A stretch of DNA of 64,000 nt from Eubacterium sp. 1001713B170207_170306_E7 (GTDB taxonomy: Bacteria; Bacillota; Clostridia; Eubacteriales; Eubacteriaceae), in assembly GCF_015547515.1 (NCBI RefSeq), contig NZ_JADMVE010000003.1:62001-126000 (forward strand), in the 5' to 3' direction. The notes beneath the pieces were generated by a model, which saw only the letters and a program-made list of their open reading frames with translations, had not been told where the DNA came from and searched no databases. Both the position numbers and the translations under genes were made by a program. Positions 1 to 8,777 of the stretch are shown here, piece after piece. The first letter of the stretch is position 1. Every line of letters starts with the position of its first letter.

Positions 1-538
1 AGAAAGCGTACAGGTAAAGCATGTAACGGAAGGCTTCGACATCGCCGGTTGCAGAAAGTCCTGCATAAATGCCGGAGGCAATAAAACCAAGGGTCATTCC
101 GAGCAGCCCGTTGAAGGCAAACATGAAACCATACATTTTTCCCTGTTCGTGTTCCTCACCGATAGTATGGGTAAATTTTACGAAAGCACCGTAAAAAGTA
201 CAGACAACTGTTACAGCAAAGCCCATCTGGATGGCCAGCATGATGGGATAGCTGGGCAGAGTCGCCATAAGCAGGATCAGGGCCCCGGTTCCAAAGCTTG
301 AGATGAGCAGCAGTGGCTTGAGCGGAAAACGGTCGGAGAGAATACCGGCGATAATATACATAAAGACTGCAATAATGCCAAAAACCGTGATCAGCATCCC
401 AAGCTGCCCGTCGGTATAGTCGAGGGCCCCCTGCATGGCTTTGTAATAGTAAGTTGAAAACCAGGGCATGACGTTTTGGGAAGAGTAAAGCATTCCCATA
501 AAGAACATGAGAATATAACGTTTTTTCTTAAGGTCCAT
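1..538 (-). CDS. MFS transporter, N-terminal part (truncated by window edge)
   Basis: I translated this leftward reading frame by hand; it has no stop before base 1, so the C-terminal part lies outside. It starts MDLKKKRYILMFFMGMLYSS and gives about 179 residues with hydrophobic helices and a cytoplasmic motif AGILSDRFPLK after helix 2, typical of major facilitator superfamily loop 2-3 (G-x-x-x-D-R). The start is set by AAAGGAAATGAAACA just upstream. A TATAAT -10 lies at 616-621 without a good -35. Substrate cannot be told from this part. Family call is solid, specificity unknown. Confidence 0.8.
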   Translation of the reverse strand, partial: MDLKKKRYILMFFMGMLYSSQNVMPWFSTYYYKAMQGALDYTDGQLGMLITVFGIIAVFMYIIAGILSDRFPLKPLLLISSFGTGALILLMATLPSYPIMLAIQMGFAVTVVCTFYGAFVKFTHTIGEEHEQGKMYGFMFAFNGLLGMTLGFIASGIYAGLSATGDVEAFRYMLYLYAF

Positions 539-766
539 TGTTTCATTTCCTTTCTAAAAAGTGTTTCAGATCTCTGATGCCAATATGTTAATGCAAGATG
601 CGTGCCATGAAATGTATTATAATATAAAATTATGAAAATACGGGCTGTTAAAGGTGGTTTTGAAAGTGAATAGAAAATAAAAAGGTATAAATTACAAAAA
701 ATAACAGAAAATGAGTCTGAAATGAATCGGATTTTCACAAAAAGAACTCAAATTAGAAATAGCAAA

Positions 767-799
767 AAATAAAAAAACGGAGGCAAAACAACCTCCGGT
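767..799 (-). terminator. Terminator of the importer-xdhC operon
   Basis: On the minus strand CCGGAGG and CCTCCG form a 6-7 bp stem around an A/T-rich loop, followed by a run of seven T and then more T. It lies right after the XdhC stop codon and ends the leftward operon. Confidence 0.8.
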
Positions 800-815
800 A
801 AATAACGCATACAAA

Positions 816-1607
816 TCATAAATCCTTCAGATGTACGCCGCTTCGCTTATATTTGACAGCGAGCATTTCAGCAACGATCGAAATGGCAATTTCCTCAGGT
901 GTTTCTCCGCCAATATCCATGCCAATGGGGGCATAGACGGCTTCCAGTTGGTCGTTGCTAAAGCCTTCTGATCGAAGCTTTTCATAGACCGCCGCGATTT
1001 TTTTACGGCTGCCGATCATCCCGAGATAGGCGGCCTTTTTAGTTAAAGCTGCCGCCAGAGCCTCTTTATCGAAACGGTGTCCATAGGTAGTAATGACGAT
1101 AAATGCACCTGCCGGAACGGGCAGCGACATAACGCCCTCGTAAAATTCTGTGACCGGGACATAGGTATCCGCCAAAGCGATCGCCTCGCCGATCTGGTCT
1201 TCACCGCGGGTATCAACCAGGGTGATATCAAATCCGGCCAGGCGAGCTGTTTTCATCAGGGCGGTGCCCACATGGCCAGCGCCGCAGAGCAGCAGACGCG
1301 GCCTTGGGTTTTCAACCTCGATAAATACAGAGAAGTCGCCACCGCAGACCATACCATTTTCGCTGTTCAGAACATAATCCTTAACGGCGTTTTCACCATA
1401 GCGGATACATGCCTGAGCGTCCTGTATGGCCAGCAGCTCCGAACTGCCGCCGCCAATGGTGCCAATGCTGTTGCCGTCAGCAGTTACCAGCATTTTGCCG
1501 CTTTTTCTTGGAACTGCGCCGTCTGCACGGATAATGGTTATTATCGCGTAGGGACGTCCGGCTTCCTCCAACTTAAGCTGTTCTTCCAGTAATTTCTTTG
1601 GATTCAT
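816..1607 (-). CDS. XdhC/CoxI family protein (molybdo-enzyme maturation)
   Basis: 263 residues. The N-terminal part has the XdhC-type segment GGSSELLAIQDA and a conserved cysteine region (MVCGGDFSVFIE). The C-terminal part is a Rossmann-like XdhC_C domain beginning LLLCGAGHVG at about residue 105, with IVITTYGHRFD, YLGMIGSRKK and PIGMDIGGETPEEIA. Family members bind and deliver molybdenum cofactor, often after sulfuration, to xanthine dehydrogenase-like hydroxylases; no such hydroxylase is in the window. It is the last gene of the operon, 14 bp after the ATPase gene. Linkage suggests the importer carries molybdate, tungstate or a related metal species (inference). Confidence 0.85.
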   Translation of the reverse strand: MNPKKLLEEQLKLEEAGRPYAIITIIRADGAVPRKSGKMLVTADGNSIGTIGGGSSELLAIQDAQACIRYGENAVKDYVLNSENGMVCGGDFSVFIEVENPRPRLLLCGAGHVGTALMKTARLAGFDITLVDTRGEDQIGEAIALADTYVPVTEFYEGVMSLPVPAGAFIVITTYGHRFDKEALAAALTKKAAYLGMIGSRKKIAAVYEKLRSEGFSNDQLEAVYAPIGMDIGGETPEEIAISIVAEMLAVKYKRSGVHLKDL

Positions 1608-1621
1608 GGTAAACCTCCATT

Positions 1622-2398
1622 TTATAGTTTTGGTGCAAAGCAGACTCGGCGGCCGACAGAGGTGATATCCTCAAGCCGAAGGTCTATGCCGTAAAGATGA
1701 TTGAGAAAGGGCTCTGTCAATACCTCCCTGCAATCACCAAAGGTAAAGGTACCGTCCCGTTCCAGGACAGCCAGCTGGTCGCCCAGAAGCAGGGCATGGT
1801 CGGGATTGTGTGTGGTCAGCGCGATACCATAGCCCTGAGAAGCCATTGAGCGGATGGTCTTGAGCACTTGAATCTGATTGCCGTAGTCCAGATGAGCGGT
1901 GGGCTCATCCATCAGGATAAAGGCAGGCTTTTGGGCCAGGGCACGCGCAATGCTGACCTGCTGGCGTTCGCCGCCGCTGATTTCATTGTAGGGCTTATCC
2001 TTGAGAGCCACAATGCCCATTTTTTCCAAAGCAGCCATGGCAGCGTCAAAATGGACTTGTTTTGGCCGTTCAAAGGTACCGATATGCGGGGCACAGCCCG
2101 TCACCACATAGTCCAGAACGGAGTAGGAAAAAGTAGGAACAATGATCTGCGGAACATAGCCAATAATTTTTGCAACCTCCCGATGGGAAAGGCGATCCAT
2201 ATTTTTTCCATCAATTAAAATATTTCCCTTCAAGGGCTTAAAAAGCCCGGCAATACAGTTGAGAAGCGTCGTCTTTCCCGCACCGTTTGGCCCGAGGATA
2301 GAGATCACCCGGCCTGAAGAAAGGGTAAAGCCAATATTTTTCAACAACGGAGCAGAATCAGAATAAGAAAAAGACAGGTTTTCAATTTGTATTTTCAT
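1622..2398 (-). CDS. FecCD-type ABC importer, ATP-binding protein
   Basis: 258 residues. Walker A GPNGAGKTT at about residue 37, signature ISGGERQQVSIARALAQ, Walker B FILMDEPTAHLD and the switch histidine in LTTHNPDHALLLGD. It powers the adjacent FecCD permease. Its ATG overlaps the permease stop (TGATG), so the two are translationally coupled. Family members carry siderophores, haem, cobalamin or, in MolBC-type systems, molybdate. Substrate is not readable from the ATPase itself. Confidence 0.92.
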   Translation of the reverse strand: MKIQIENLSFSYSDSAPLLKNIGFTLSSGRVISILGPNGAGKTTLLNCIAGLFKPLKGNILIDGKNMDRLSHREVAKIIGYVPQIIVPTFSYSVLDYVVTGCAPHIGTFERPKQVHFDAAMAALEKMGIVALKDKPYNEISGGERQQVSIARALAQKPAFILMDEPTAHLDYGNQIQVLKTIRSMASQGYGIALTTHNPDHALLLGDQLAVLERDGTFTFGDCREVLTEPFLNHLYGIDLRLEDITSVGRRVCFAPKL

Positions 2399-3405
2399 CA
2401 GCTCACCTTTGCTTTCTGCCGGTATAAAAGCCAGGCAAAGAAGGGGGCACCGATGAGGCCTGTCAAAACAGAAAGCGGTATTTCCAGAGAGGTAGCTGTG
2501 CGGGCAATGGTGTCGATGAGAAGCAGGAAAATACTGCCCATCAGCATGGTTACTGGAAGGGATTTGATATGGTCAGAGCCTGCCAGCATCCTTGCAAGAT
2601 GTGGCATAATCAGCCCGATCCAGGCAATGGTTCCGCTGATGCAGACCGCGCTGGCAGTCAACAGGCTGGCGATTAGAATAATGATCCATCGGATTTTTTT
2701 TACATTGACACCAAGGCTCTGCGCTTCAATATCACCAAAAGAAAGAATATTGATCCGAAAGGAGAGACTCAGCAAAATAAAAGCACCAATCGCAAAAACG
2801 GGCAGTACAGAAAGAATTTCATTAACCTTTATGGCAGCCAGACTGCCCATCTGCCAGAAAACAATGGCGGCAAGGTCTGTGTCGTTTTCGGAGGTAAATT
2901 TCATAAGCCCAAGAATCGAATCCATAAAGCCACTGGTGATGATACCGGCCAGCACTAAAACAAGGTTGGACTGGTTGCGCAGAAGCTTGGGAAAGGTCAT
3001 GGTCATGAGCATGGCGATGATGCCGAAAGCAAAGGCAGACACCTGACGCGCAAGCATGCCGCCGCCCAGCAGGATTGCCAGCGCAGCGCCTACACAGGCA
3101 CCTTTGGACACACCAAGTAAATCCGGCGATACCAGTGGGTTTTTGAAAATGCCCTGATAAACGGCGCCGCAAAGTGAAAGCACCGCACCGATGCTGACCG
3201 CGGCAATGACACGGGGCAGCCGAATGACAAAAAAGACGTTTTCCATGGCCAGATTCCCGGGCTCGCCCGTGATTTTGGTCTGGAGGGCATGAAGCATATC
3301 CTGGGGGTTTACCGTGTAGCGCCCTACGCAGCAGGCAATAACCATGAGCAAGAGCAATATGGCGGTTAATACAAAAATGAGATGTCGATGTTTTGTGTTC
3401 TTCAT
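2398..3405 (-). CDS. FecCD-type ABC importer, permease
   Basis: About 335 residues starting MKNTKHRHLIF, with some ten membrane helices and the BtuC/FecCD family signatures FFVIRLPRVIAAVSIGAVLSL, SPDLLGVSKGA and GLIMPHLARML. It forms the membrane channel with the ATPase downstream. The frame is open for ten more codons (from 3435), but those codons lie in an intercistronic hairpin, so I place the start at the inner ATG. No clear Shine-Dalgarno precedes either choice, so the start is uncertain. Confidence 0.88.
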   Translation of the reverse strand: MKNTKHRHLIFVLTAILLLLMVIACCVGRYTVNPQDMLHALQTKITGEPGNLAMENVFFVIRLPRVIAAVSIGAVLSLCGAVYQGIFKNPLVSPDLLGVSKGACVGAALAILLGGGMLARQVSAFAFGIIAMLMTMTFPKLLRNQSNLVLVLAGIITSGFMDSILGLMKFTSENDTDLAAIVFWQMGSLAAIKVNEILSVLPVFAIGAFILLSLSFRINILSFGDIEAQSLGVNVKKIRWIIILIASLLTASAVCISGTIAWIGLIMPHLARMLAGSDHIKSLPVTMLMGSIFLLLIDTIARTATSLEIPLSVLTGLIGAPFFAWLLYRQKAKVS

Positions 3406-3421
3406 AGTGGATAAAATGAAA

Positions 3422-3454
3422 GGGCCGGCAGGCATTCATTGAGCCTGCCAGCCC
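3422..3454 (-). terminator. Intercistronic hairpin between binding protein and permease
   Basis: GGGCtGGCAGGC pairs with GCCTGCCgGCCC around a 9-nt loop and is followed on the minus strand by TTTCATTTT. It is a GC-rich stem with a weak U-tract. It probably acts as partial terminator or 3'-end stabiliser, giving more binding protein than permease, a common arrangement in importer operons (inference). Confidence 0.6.
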
Positions 3455-3469
3455 GCAAGTCCTCAGCGC

Positions 3470-4507
3470 TTATTGAAGCCCAAGCTGTTCCTTGGTAAAG
3501 CTTTTGCCATAGACCATCTGATAGAAGGCATCGACATCCTTCATAAAATCATCAGAACTATAAAGATCGCCGTGAAGGTTATTTGCTGCCCAGCAGACAC
3601 CGAGAACAGAGGAGGCCGTCGGGTAATCCCACGGTTCCAGTGCAGACGGAAAAACATAAACGGCTTTGTCCTGAACAGCCTTAATACTGCTCCAGGCCGG
3701 ATCATTCAGAATATCATCCACTTTATATTTGGCGTAGGAAGGTATCCAGATGATATCTGGATTCCAGCCAACGATCTGCTCAATGCTGACATCGGCAAAT
3801 TCGCCCTTCTTATCCAGACCGCTGACTGCGTTGCTTCCGCCGGCTTTTTCGATAATATAGGTCTGAATCATGGCATCAGGGGCGACGGTCAACTGGCTGG
3901 TACCGCCTAAGAACAGGATAGACGGCTTTTCAGAAGCCGAGCCTACCTTCTTGTTGACATCGGTGATTTTATCATTAATAAAAGAAGTGATTTCTTCGGC
4001 GCGGTTGTCTTCTCCCAATGCCTTACCGACGATTTTTAAGGAATTTGTGACGGTATCAAAGCTTTCGTCGTTAGGAAGTGCAACGATGGCCGGAACATTT
4101 ACTTCGGCGAACTGGTCAGCTTGACCGGCAAAACGTTCAGGCAGAATCGCAAGGTCTGCACCTAACTCCATAACCGTCTCCATATTGATATCCTTACTCT
4201 TGCCGATCTGTGGAAGATCATCGTATCCGTCAATAACCTGCTCATACAGGCCCCGGGCCATGTCCTTGTTGCCAAAGCCGGCGATATACTTGCCGCCGCC
4301 AATGACAACTGCGGTGTTTAAGGATGGGTTATGTGTCCCAACGACCTTGGTCGCCGGCGCAGGAAGGGTGACCTCTCGCCCGATGGCGTCTGTGACTTTG
4401 ATTTCACCAGAGGTTTTATCGGCCGATGTATCCTGCTTCGGGCTGCAGGCAGTCACGCTTAAAATTAATGTAAGGGCCAGAATCATACATAACAGTTTTT
4501 TTCTCAT
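3470..4507 (-). CDS. FecB-type ABC importer, substrate-binding lipoprotein
   Basis: 345 residues. Lipoprotein signal peptide MRKKLLCMILALTLILSVTAC, with the lipobox cysteine at about residue 21. The mature part is a class III binding protein (TroA/FecB fold) starting ITVDAIGR-like: VTDAIGREVTLPAPATKVVGT, two lobes joined by a long helix. The true start is the ATG at 4507 behind GGAGGAAAAA; the frame stays open ten codons upstream but without a ribosome site. First gene of the operon; a TATAAT at 4637-4642 may be its -10. The tail residues WDYPTASSVLGVCWAANNLH resemble those of iron-complex and MolA-type proteins. Substrate unresolved. Confidence 0.88.
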   Translation of the reverse strand: MRKKLLCMILALTLILSVTACSPKQDTSADKTSGEIKVTDAIGREVTLPAPATKVVGTHNPSLNTAVVIGGGKYIAGFGNKDMARGLYEQVIDGYDDLPQIGKSKDINMETVMELGADLAILPERFAGQADQFAEVNVPAIVALPNDESFDTVTNSLKIVGKALGEDNRAEEITSFINDKITDVNKKVGSASEKPSILFLGGTSQLTVAPDAMIQTYIIEKAGGSNAVSGLDKKGEFADVSIEQIVGWNPDIIWIPSYAKYKVDDILNDPAWSSIKAVQDKAVYVFPSALEPWDYPTASSVLGVCWAANNLHGDLYSSDDFMKDVDAFYQMVYGKSFTKEQLGLQ

Positions 4508-4698
4508 TTTTTCCTCCTTTTCAAGTACGGAAGGCACAGTCGTTTCCAGCAGTACCCTATTGTGGTAAAACCGTGAACAGATGATTTTGGGAAGCCTGTT
4601 TTTAGGACAATACCATCAGAGACTTTTCATAAATTCATTATAGCACGGTTTGATAACGTTTTAAAGGAGAAAAACAACAGGATGAATGAATAGAAAAT

Positions 4699-4732
4699 AA
4701 AACCCCGCTTTCACTGAGGAGAGTGGGGTTTT
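4699..4732 (-). terminator. Terminator of the DHH gene
   Basis: AAAACCCC pairs with GGGGTTTT around a partly paired loop; on the minus strand the stem is followed by ATTTTCTATT. It sits 20 bp after the DHH stop. Confidence 0.65.
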
Positions 4733-4750
4733 GTGGATAGTCCGTTTTTA

Positions 4751-5662
4751 CTAAGGATTTACAAGTTCGTCCAATAATTTGGGAAGCTTTTCTTGAATTT
4801 CTTCATCCTTAAACTGGCAGGTACCGACAGCCTTGTGACCGCCGCCGCCATATTTAAGCATTAAGCTGCCAACGTCAATACAGGAGGTCCGGTTTAAGAC
4901 TGAGTAACCAACGGCTACCGAGCAGCCCAGCCCCCCCTTACCGCTGACAATCCAGGCTGAGATGTTCTGTTCTGGGTACATACTGTAAATAAGAAAGCGA
5001 TTCCCGGTATAAATCGGGTCTACACCACGCAGGTCGGAGATAATGACATCACCTTCGGTATGGGTATATTTTTCAATCATTTTCTTAAATTTGGCAGTTT
5101 GTTCAAAATAAATTTCGATACGTTCCTGAACATCCGGAAGATTCAAAATCTCATTTGTGGACATGGTCCGGCAGGCGTCGATCAGCTTTTCCATCAGCTG
5201 ATAGTTGGAGATGGTAAAATTGCGCCAGCGTCCCAGACCTGTTCTGGGATCCATCAGAAAACCGATTAATATCCAGCCTTCTGGGTTTTGAATTTCATCA
5301 ATGGTTAAATTGCCAGAATCCACTTTATCGACAGCGGCCAGCATTTCGTTGAAATGTGAAAAACGTTCCTCTCCGCCGTAGTATTCGTAAATAATTCTCG
5401 CACAGGATGGTGTGATACGGCTTTCGCCTTTATATTTTCCAGTGAGCTGATTACGCTCAAATTCGCTGGAATGGTGGTCAAACCATAGGCCACAGCCCTC
5501 TACAAAGGGGACGTTTGCCAGACAGTCATCTTCGTTAACCTCTACCAGACCATCCTGCAAGTCTTTAGGATGGGCGAATTTCCAATGATCAATGATTCCG
5601 GCTTCCTTGAGCAGCGCGCCGCAGACAAGGCCGTCGAAGTCAGAACGGGTAATTAATCTCAT
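4751..5662 (-). CDS. DHH family phosphoesterase
   Basis: 303 residues from the ATG at 5662, which follows GGGAGAG at 8 nt; the open frame extends 13 codons upstream without a ribosome site. Visible metal-binding motifs of the DHH superfamily: RSDFDGLVCGA at the N-terminus, WFDHHSSEF at about residue 75, DKVDSGN near 124, and a C-terminal glycine-rich YGGGGHKAVGTC for substrate phosphate binding. Related proteins hydrolyse polyphosphate, oligonucleotides or cyclic dinucleotides. The RSDFDG variant is seen in exopolyphosphatase-like members, but the substrate cannot be fixed here. Single-gene transcription unit. Confidence 0.85.
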   Translation of the reverse strand: MRLITRSDFDGLVCGALLKEAGIIDHWKFAHPKDLQDGLVEVNEDDCLANVPFVEGCGLWFDHHSSEFERNQLTGKYKGESRITPSCARIIYEYYGGEERFSHFNEMLAAVDKVDSGNLTIDEIQNPEGWILIGFLMDPRTGLGRWRNFTISNYQLMEKLIDACRTMSTNEILNLPDVQERIEIYFEQTAKFKKMIEKYTHTEGDVIISDLRGVDPIYTGNRFLIYSMYPEQNISAWIVSGKGGLGCSVAVGYSVLNRTSCIDVGSLMLKYGGGGHKAVGTCQFKDEEIQEKLPKLLDELVNP

Positions 5663-5903
5663 AATGTTTGCTCTCCCTTTTTTAGATATTATAATCATCA
5701 AAACAGATGGTTTATTGCCTGTATGACAATTATAGTTGATAACAGCAAGGACTTCAACTTGATTCTAAAGTAAAATTTAGATAAAGATGGGAATGAATCC
5801 TTGTTGTGAAAAGTATGGGTACAAAAAAGAACCGTTTTTGAAAAATATGCAATTTCCAGAGATTTTTGGGTATGAATACTTAAAAGAACAGGAGATGATA
5901 AAG

Positions 5904-6647
5904 ATGAAGCTTGTACTTTTAAGACATGGTGAAAGTGAATGGAACCGACTGAACCTGTTTACAGGGTGGACGGATGTAATTTTATCGAATAAAGGGATCA
6001 AAGAAGCCGCTGACGCGGGAAATATGCTCAAAGGAAAGGGCTATGATTTTGATATCTGCTATACCTCTTTTTTGAAGAGGGCTGTGGATACCTTAAATGT
6101 GGTTCTGGATACAATGGATCGGGCATGGCTGCCGGTTATTAAGGACTGGAAGCTTAACGAACGCCATTATGGTGCGTTACAGGGGCTTAATAAGGCAGAA
6201 ACGGCTGAAAAATACGGAGAGGAACAGGTCAAAATTTGGCGGCGTTCCTTTGATGTCCGTCCTCCAGAGCTGGAGCCGGAGGACCCGAGAAATCCACAGT
6301 TGCAGGAACAGTACCGAAATGTGGAGAAAAGTGAGCTGCCCCTGGCAGAAAGCCTTAAGGATACCATTGCCCGTGTGATCCCATATTATGAAAAAGTGAT
6401 TAAGAAGGATATGCAGGAGGGCAGACGTGTTCTGCTGGTTGCGCACGGCAACTCGATCCGGGCTCTGGTTAAGTATTTTGAAGGACTGTCAGAGGATGAG
6501 ATCATGGGCGTCAACATTCCAACGGGTATTCCTCTGGTTTATGAATTTGACGATGACTTTAATATGACAGACCACTATTATCTGGGGGATCAGTCCATCA
6601 TTGAAACACGGATGAAGAAAGTAGCCGAGCAGGGTAAGGCAAAATAA
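5904..6647 (+). CDS. gpmA: 2,3-bisphosphoglycerate-dependent phosphoglycerate mutase
   Basis: 247 residues, the usual length of d[24 protein letters not shown] carries the phosphohistidine (RHGES), [22 protein letters not shown] the substrate loop, and [13 protein letters not shown] the second catalytic histidine. It interconverts 3- and 2-phosphoglycerate in glycolysis/gluconeogenesis. AGGAG at 5890-5894 fits the ATG at 5904 (9 nt) better than the ATG at 5895. The frame is open upstream to 5787, but that part lacks a ribosome site and family similarity. Confidence 0.95.
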   Translation: MKLVLLRHGESEWNRLNLFTGWTDVILSNKGIKEAADAGNMLKGKGYDFDICYTSFLKRAVDTLNVVLDTMDRAWLPVIKDWKLNERHYGALQGLNKAETAEKYGEEQVKIWRRSFDVRPPELEPEDPRNPQLQEQYRNVEKSELPLAESLKDTIARVIPYYEKVIKKDMQEGRRVLLVAHGNSIRALVKYFEGLSEDEIMGVNIPTGIPLVYEFDDDFNMTDHYYLGDQSIIETRMKKVAEQGKAK

Positions 6648-6650
6648 AGA

Positions 6651-6679
6651 AAAACGGCGATACCATTCGCCGTTTTTTT
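6651..6679 (+). terminator. gpmA terminator
   Basis: AAAACGGCG and CGCCGTTTTTTT form a perfect stem with a 7-nt loop and a T7 tail, starting 4 bp after the gpmA stop. Confidence 0.9.
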
Positions 6680-6691
6680 GATGGATTAAAG

Positions 6692-6726
6692 CGATGCTGT
6701 TTTTAACAGGATATAAACAGCATCGT
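6692..6726. other. Long inverted repeat between gpmA and the histidine kinase
   Basis: GATGCTGTTT is repeated as AAACAGCATC with a 13-nt spacer. There is no long T-run, so it is either a second weak terminator or an operator upstream of the kinase promoter at 6765. Confidence 0.5.
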
Positions 6727-6764
6727 CATTTTAAGGACTGGTTGAACTCAGTGAGGGGTCAACT

Positions 6765-6793
6765 TTGCATCTTGTGTCTTTTTCCGATATAAT
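6765..6793 (+). promoter_or_regulatory. Promoter of the GHKL kinase gene
   Basis: TTGCAT, 17-bp spacer, TATAAT. The -10 ends 27 bp before the start codon. Confidence 0.75.
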
Positions 6794-6820
6794 AGTAGCA
6801 AAAGTGGGGAGGAAACAGAT

Positions 6821-8125
6821 ATGAATGCATTCAGTTTATGGAAAATCATTATCACTGCGCCATTCGGCATTGTTTATTTCCTGCTTTTATCAAATTGGCG
6901 TTTTTCAAGAACAAAAACTTTTCTGATTACCGGAGCTGGAATTCTTGCGGTAATCATTCTTGATATCTTATTGGAACTCAGGCTTCCTGAAAGCATAAGC
7001 GATCTGGAATTTCGACTGCTTCACATTGTGATCGCCATTGGTTTTAATATACTTCTGTCACGCTATAATGATGCGAGAACCTTTTTCTCATTTCTTATGT
7101 CCTGTAGCTTTGTGGCCATTCAGGATTTGTTTTGCGGGATTTTGGCATCATATTTGCCCGATGTCGCCGGAGAGCTTCTGAGCCAGGTGGTGGTATTCTT
7201 TATACTGGCGCTGGTTATTATAAGGTTTATCCGGAAACCACTCCTCGAGACATTGGAGCAGTTGCAAACCGGCTGGATACGTTTATCGCTGATTCCGATC
7301 TGTCTGCTGCTTTCATTTTTAAACATAGCTTCTTATCCGGCACCGCTAAATGAGCGCCCTGAGAGTATTCCGGCGGCCATTGGTCTTTGTGTTGCCATTG
7401 TTTTATACAATGGAACAATCTATACAATCCTTAAGCAGCAGAGCAGCTATTTTGAGAGCACAAGGGAGCTTTCCTCCATGCAGCTTCAGATGACATCATT
7501 GAAAAAGCATATGCAGGCCATTGCCGAGAGCGAGGAGAATCTTAGGATTTTCCAGCATGATCTTCGCCATCTTACCACCGCGCTAACCGCGTGTATTAAG
7601 ACACACAGTGATGATGAGGCGCTGGCTATTTTAGCCTCCATGAACAATACCATTGAAAAGATAAGCCGGCCAGCAGTCTGTTATTGCGAGGATGAGGTGT
7701 TGAACGCAGTGCTGTCAGTTTATGGACAGATGGCTGAAAATGTGGGCATAACAGTTAGCATAAGGGTTAATCTTCCTGAAAAACTGTCCATCAGCGTAGA
7801 AGAGCTGTCGCTGGTTTTTGCCAATGGTATCGAAAATGCCATCAATGCCTGTAATCAGATGAACAGCGCCGACGCGCGCAGAATCTCAGTTGTATGTTCA
7901 CGTGTGGGGTCACAGCTGTTTATTGAAATTACCAATACTTACACAGGCGAGATTATGTTTAATGCTGAAACCGGATATCCGGAAACCATAGTGAAAGACC
8001 ACGGCTTTGGAACACAGAGCATCTCGATTTTTGCCAGACGATACGGTGGTTTGCTGAGGTATAAAGCGGAGGATGGTATGTTTTCAATGCGGCTTATTTT
8101 GCCGGTTTGTGAGGATAAAAGCTGA
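6821..8125 (+). CDS. AgrC-like sensor histidine kinase (GHKL family), orphan
   Basis: 434 residues. About six membrane helices fill residues 1-210, then a coiled segment, then the H-box FQHDLRHLTTAL with phospho-acceptor His246. The C-terminal GHKL ATPase domain shows the N-box FANGIENAINACNQM and the G-box DHGFGTQSISIF. This layout matches kinases of peptide quorum-sensing systems such as AgrC. No response regulator, peptide or processing protease is adjacent, so the partner must be elsewhere. Ribosome site GGGGAGGAAACAG. The nitroreductase gene follows after 35 bp and may be cotranscribed. Confidence 0.85.
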   Translation: MNAFSLWKIIITAPFGIVYFLLLSNWRFSRTKTFLITGAGILAVIILDILLELRLPESISDLEFRLLHIVIAIGFNILLSRYNDARTFFSFLMSCSFVAIQDLFCGILASYLPDVAGELLSQVVVFFILALVIIRFIRKPLLETLEQLQTGWIRLSLIPICLLLSFLNIASYPAPLNERPESIPAAIGLCVAIVLYNGTIYTILKQQSSYFESTRELSSMQLQMTSLKKHMQAIAESEENLRIFQHDLRHLTTALTACIKTHSDDEALAILASMNNTIEKISRPAVCYCEDEVLNAVLSVYGQMAENVGITVSIRVNLPEKLSISVEELSLVFANGIENAINACNQMNSADARRISVVCSRVGSQLFIEITNTYTGEIMFNAETGYPETIVKDHGFGTQSISIFARRYGGLLRYKAEDGMFSMRLILPVCEDKS

Positions 8126-8160
8126 ATAATGCTTTAGTCAATTATTAAAAGGGGTAAATA

Positions 8161-8718
8161 ATGAAGAAAAACGAAACATTACAGACAATTTTAAAGCGGA
8201 GAAGTATCCGAAGCTACCTGGCAGATCCGGTTGATGAGGAGACGCTTAAGGACATTCTTGAAGCCGGGATGTATGCACCCAATGCGGGAGGCCAGAGCTG
8301 GCACTTCACCGTGATTCAAAACAAAAAAATGCTCAACCGGATGAGTAAGCTGGCAAAGGAAACGGCCAGACAGCTTGGCGGCCACCTGGCAGATTTAGGA
8401 AATGATCCTGATTTTAATTGCCTTTATGGTGCGCCTGCCCTGATTGTGGTATCAAGCTCTGAGGAAAATGTGGGCTTGGACTATGACTGCTCTGCCGCCA
8501 TGGAAAATATGCTTCTGGCCGCAGAGTCATTGGAAATCGGAAGCTGCTGGATTTATTTTGTTTTATTGGCCTTTTTCTCACAGGAGGGTGTGCTGCTGAA
8601 AAAAGAGCTAAAGATACCTGAGGGATATAAACCATCTACCGCAGCGGTTTTTGGGCATAAAGCTGAGGCAGCCGAGCCGGCAGCCCGCAAACAAGATTTA
8701 GTCACCTGGATTTTTTGA
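8161..8718 (+). CDS. Nitroreductase family protein
   Basis: 185 residues. ILKRRSIRSYLADPVDEETL and AGMYAPNAGGQSWHF are the FMN-phosphate and ribityl-binding motifs of the nitroreductase superfamily. The C-terminal EIGSCWIYFV followed by LKIPEGYKPSTAAVFGHKA is the second conserved block. Members reduce nitro compounds, quinones or flavins with NAD(P)H as homodimers. The natural substrate is not predictable. Confidence 0.9.
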   Translation: MKKNETLQTILKRRSIRSYLADPVDEETLKDILEAGMYAPNAGGQSWHFTVIQNKKMLNRMSKLAKETARQLGGHLADLGNDPDFNCLYGAPALIVVSSSEENVGLDYDCSAAMENMLLAAESLEIGSCWIYFVLLAFFSQEGVLLKKELKIPEGYKPSTAAVFGHKAEAAEPAARKQDLVTWIF

Positions 8719-8727
8719 ATTGTTGAT

Positions 8728-8773
8728 AAAGCCTGCATGCAGACACATTTGCGATGGCCTGCCTGCAGGCTTT
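8728..8773. terminator. Convergent terminator
   Basis: AAAGCCTGCA pairs with TGCAGGCTTT; both strands have modest T-tracts. It lies between the convergent nitroreductase and methyltransferase genes. Confidence 0.65.
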
Positions 8774-8777
8774 ATGC

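Noticed and set aside
391-738. 115-residue minus-strand open frame
   Set aside because: It covers the MFS start, its promoter and leader, has no ribosome site, and conflicts with the MFS frame that shows real family motifs.
4540-4680. Possible Moco riboswitch before the binding-protein gene
   Set aside because: A CCTTCCGTAC...GAAAAGG stretch resembles the 3' end of the Moco aptamer, but it overlaps the ribosome site region and the 5' half does not match. An Rfam search would settle it.
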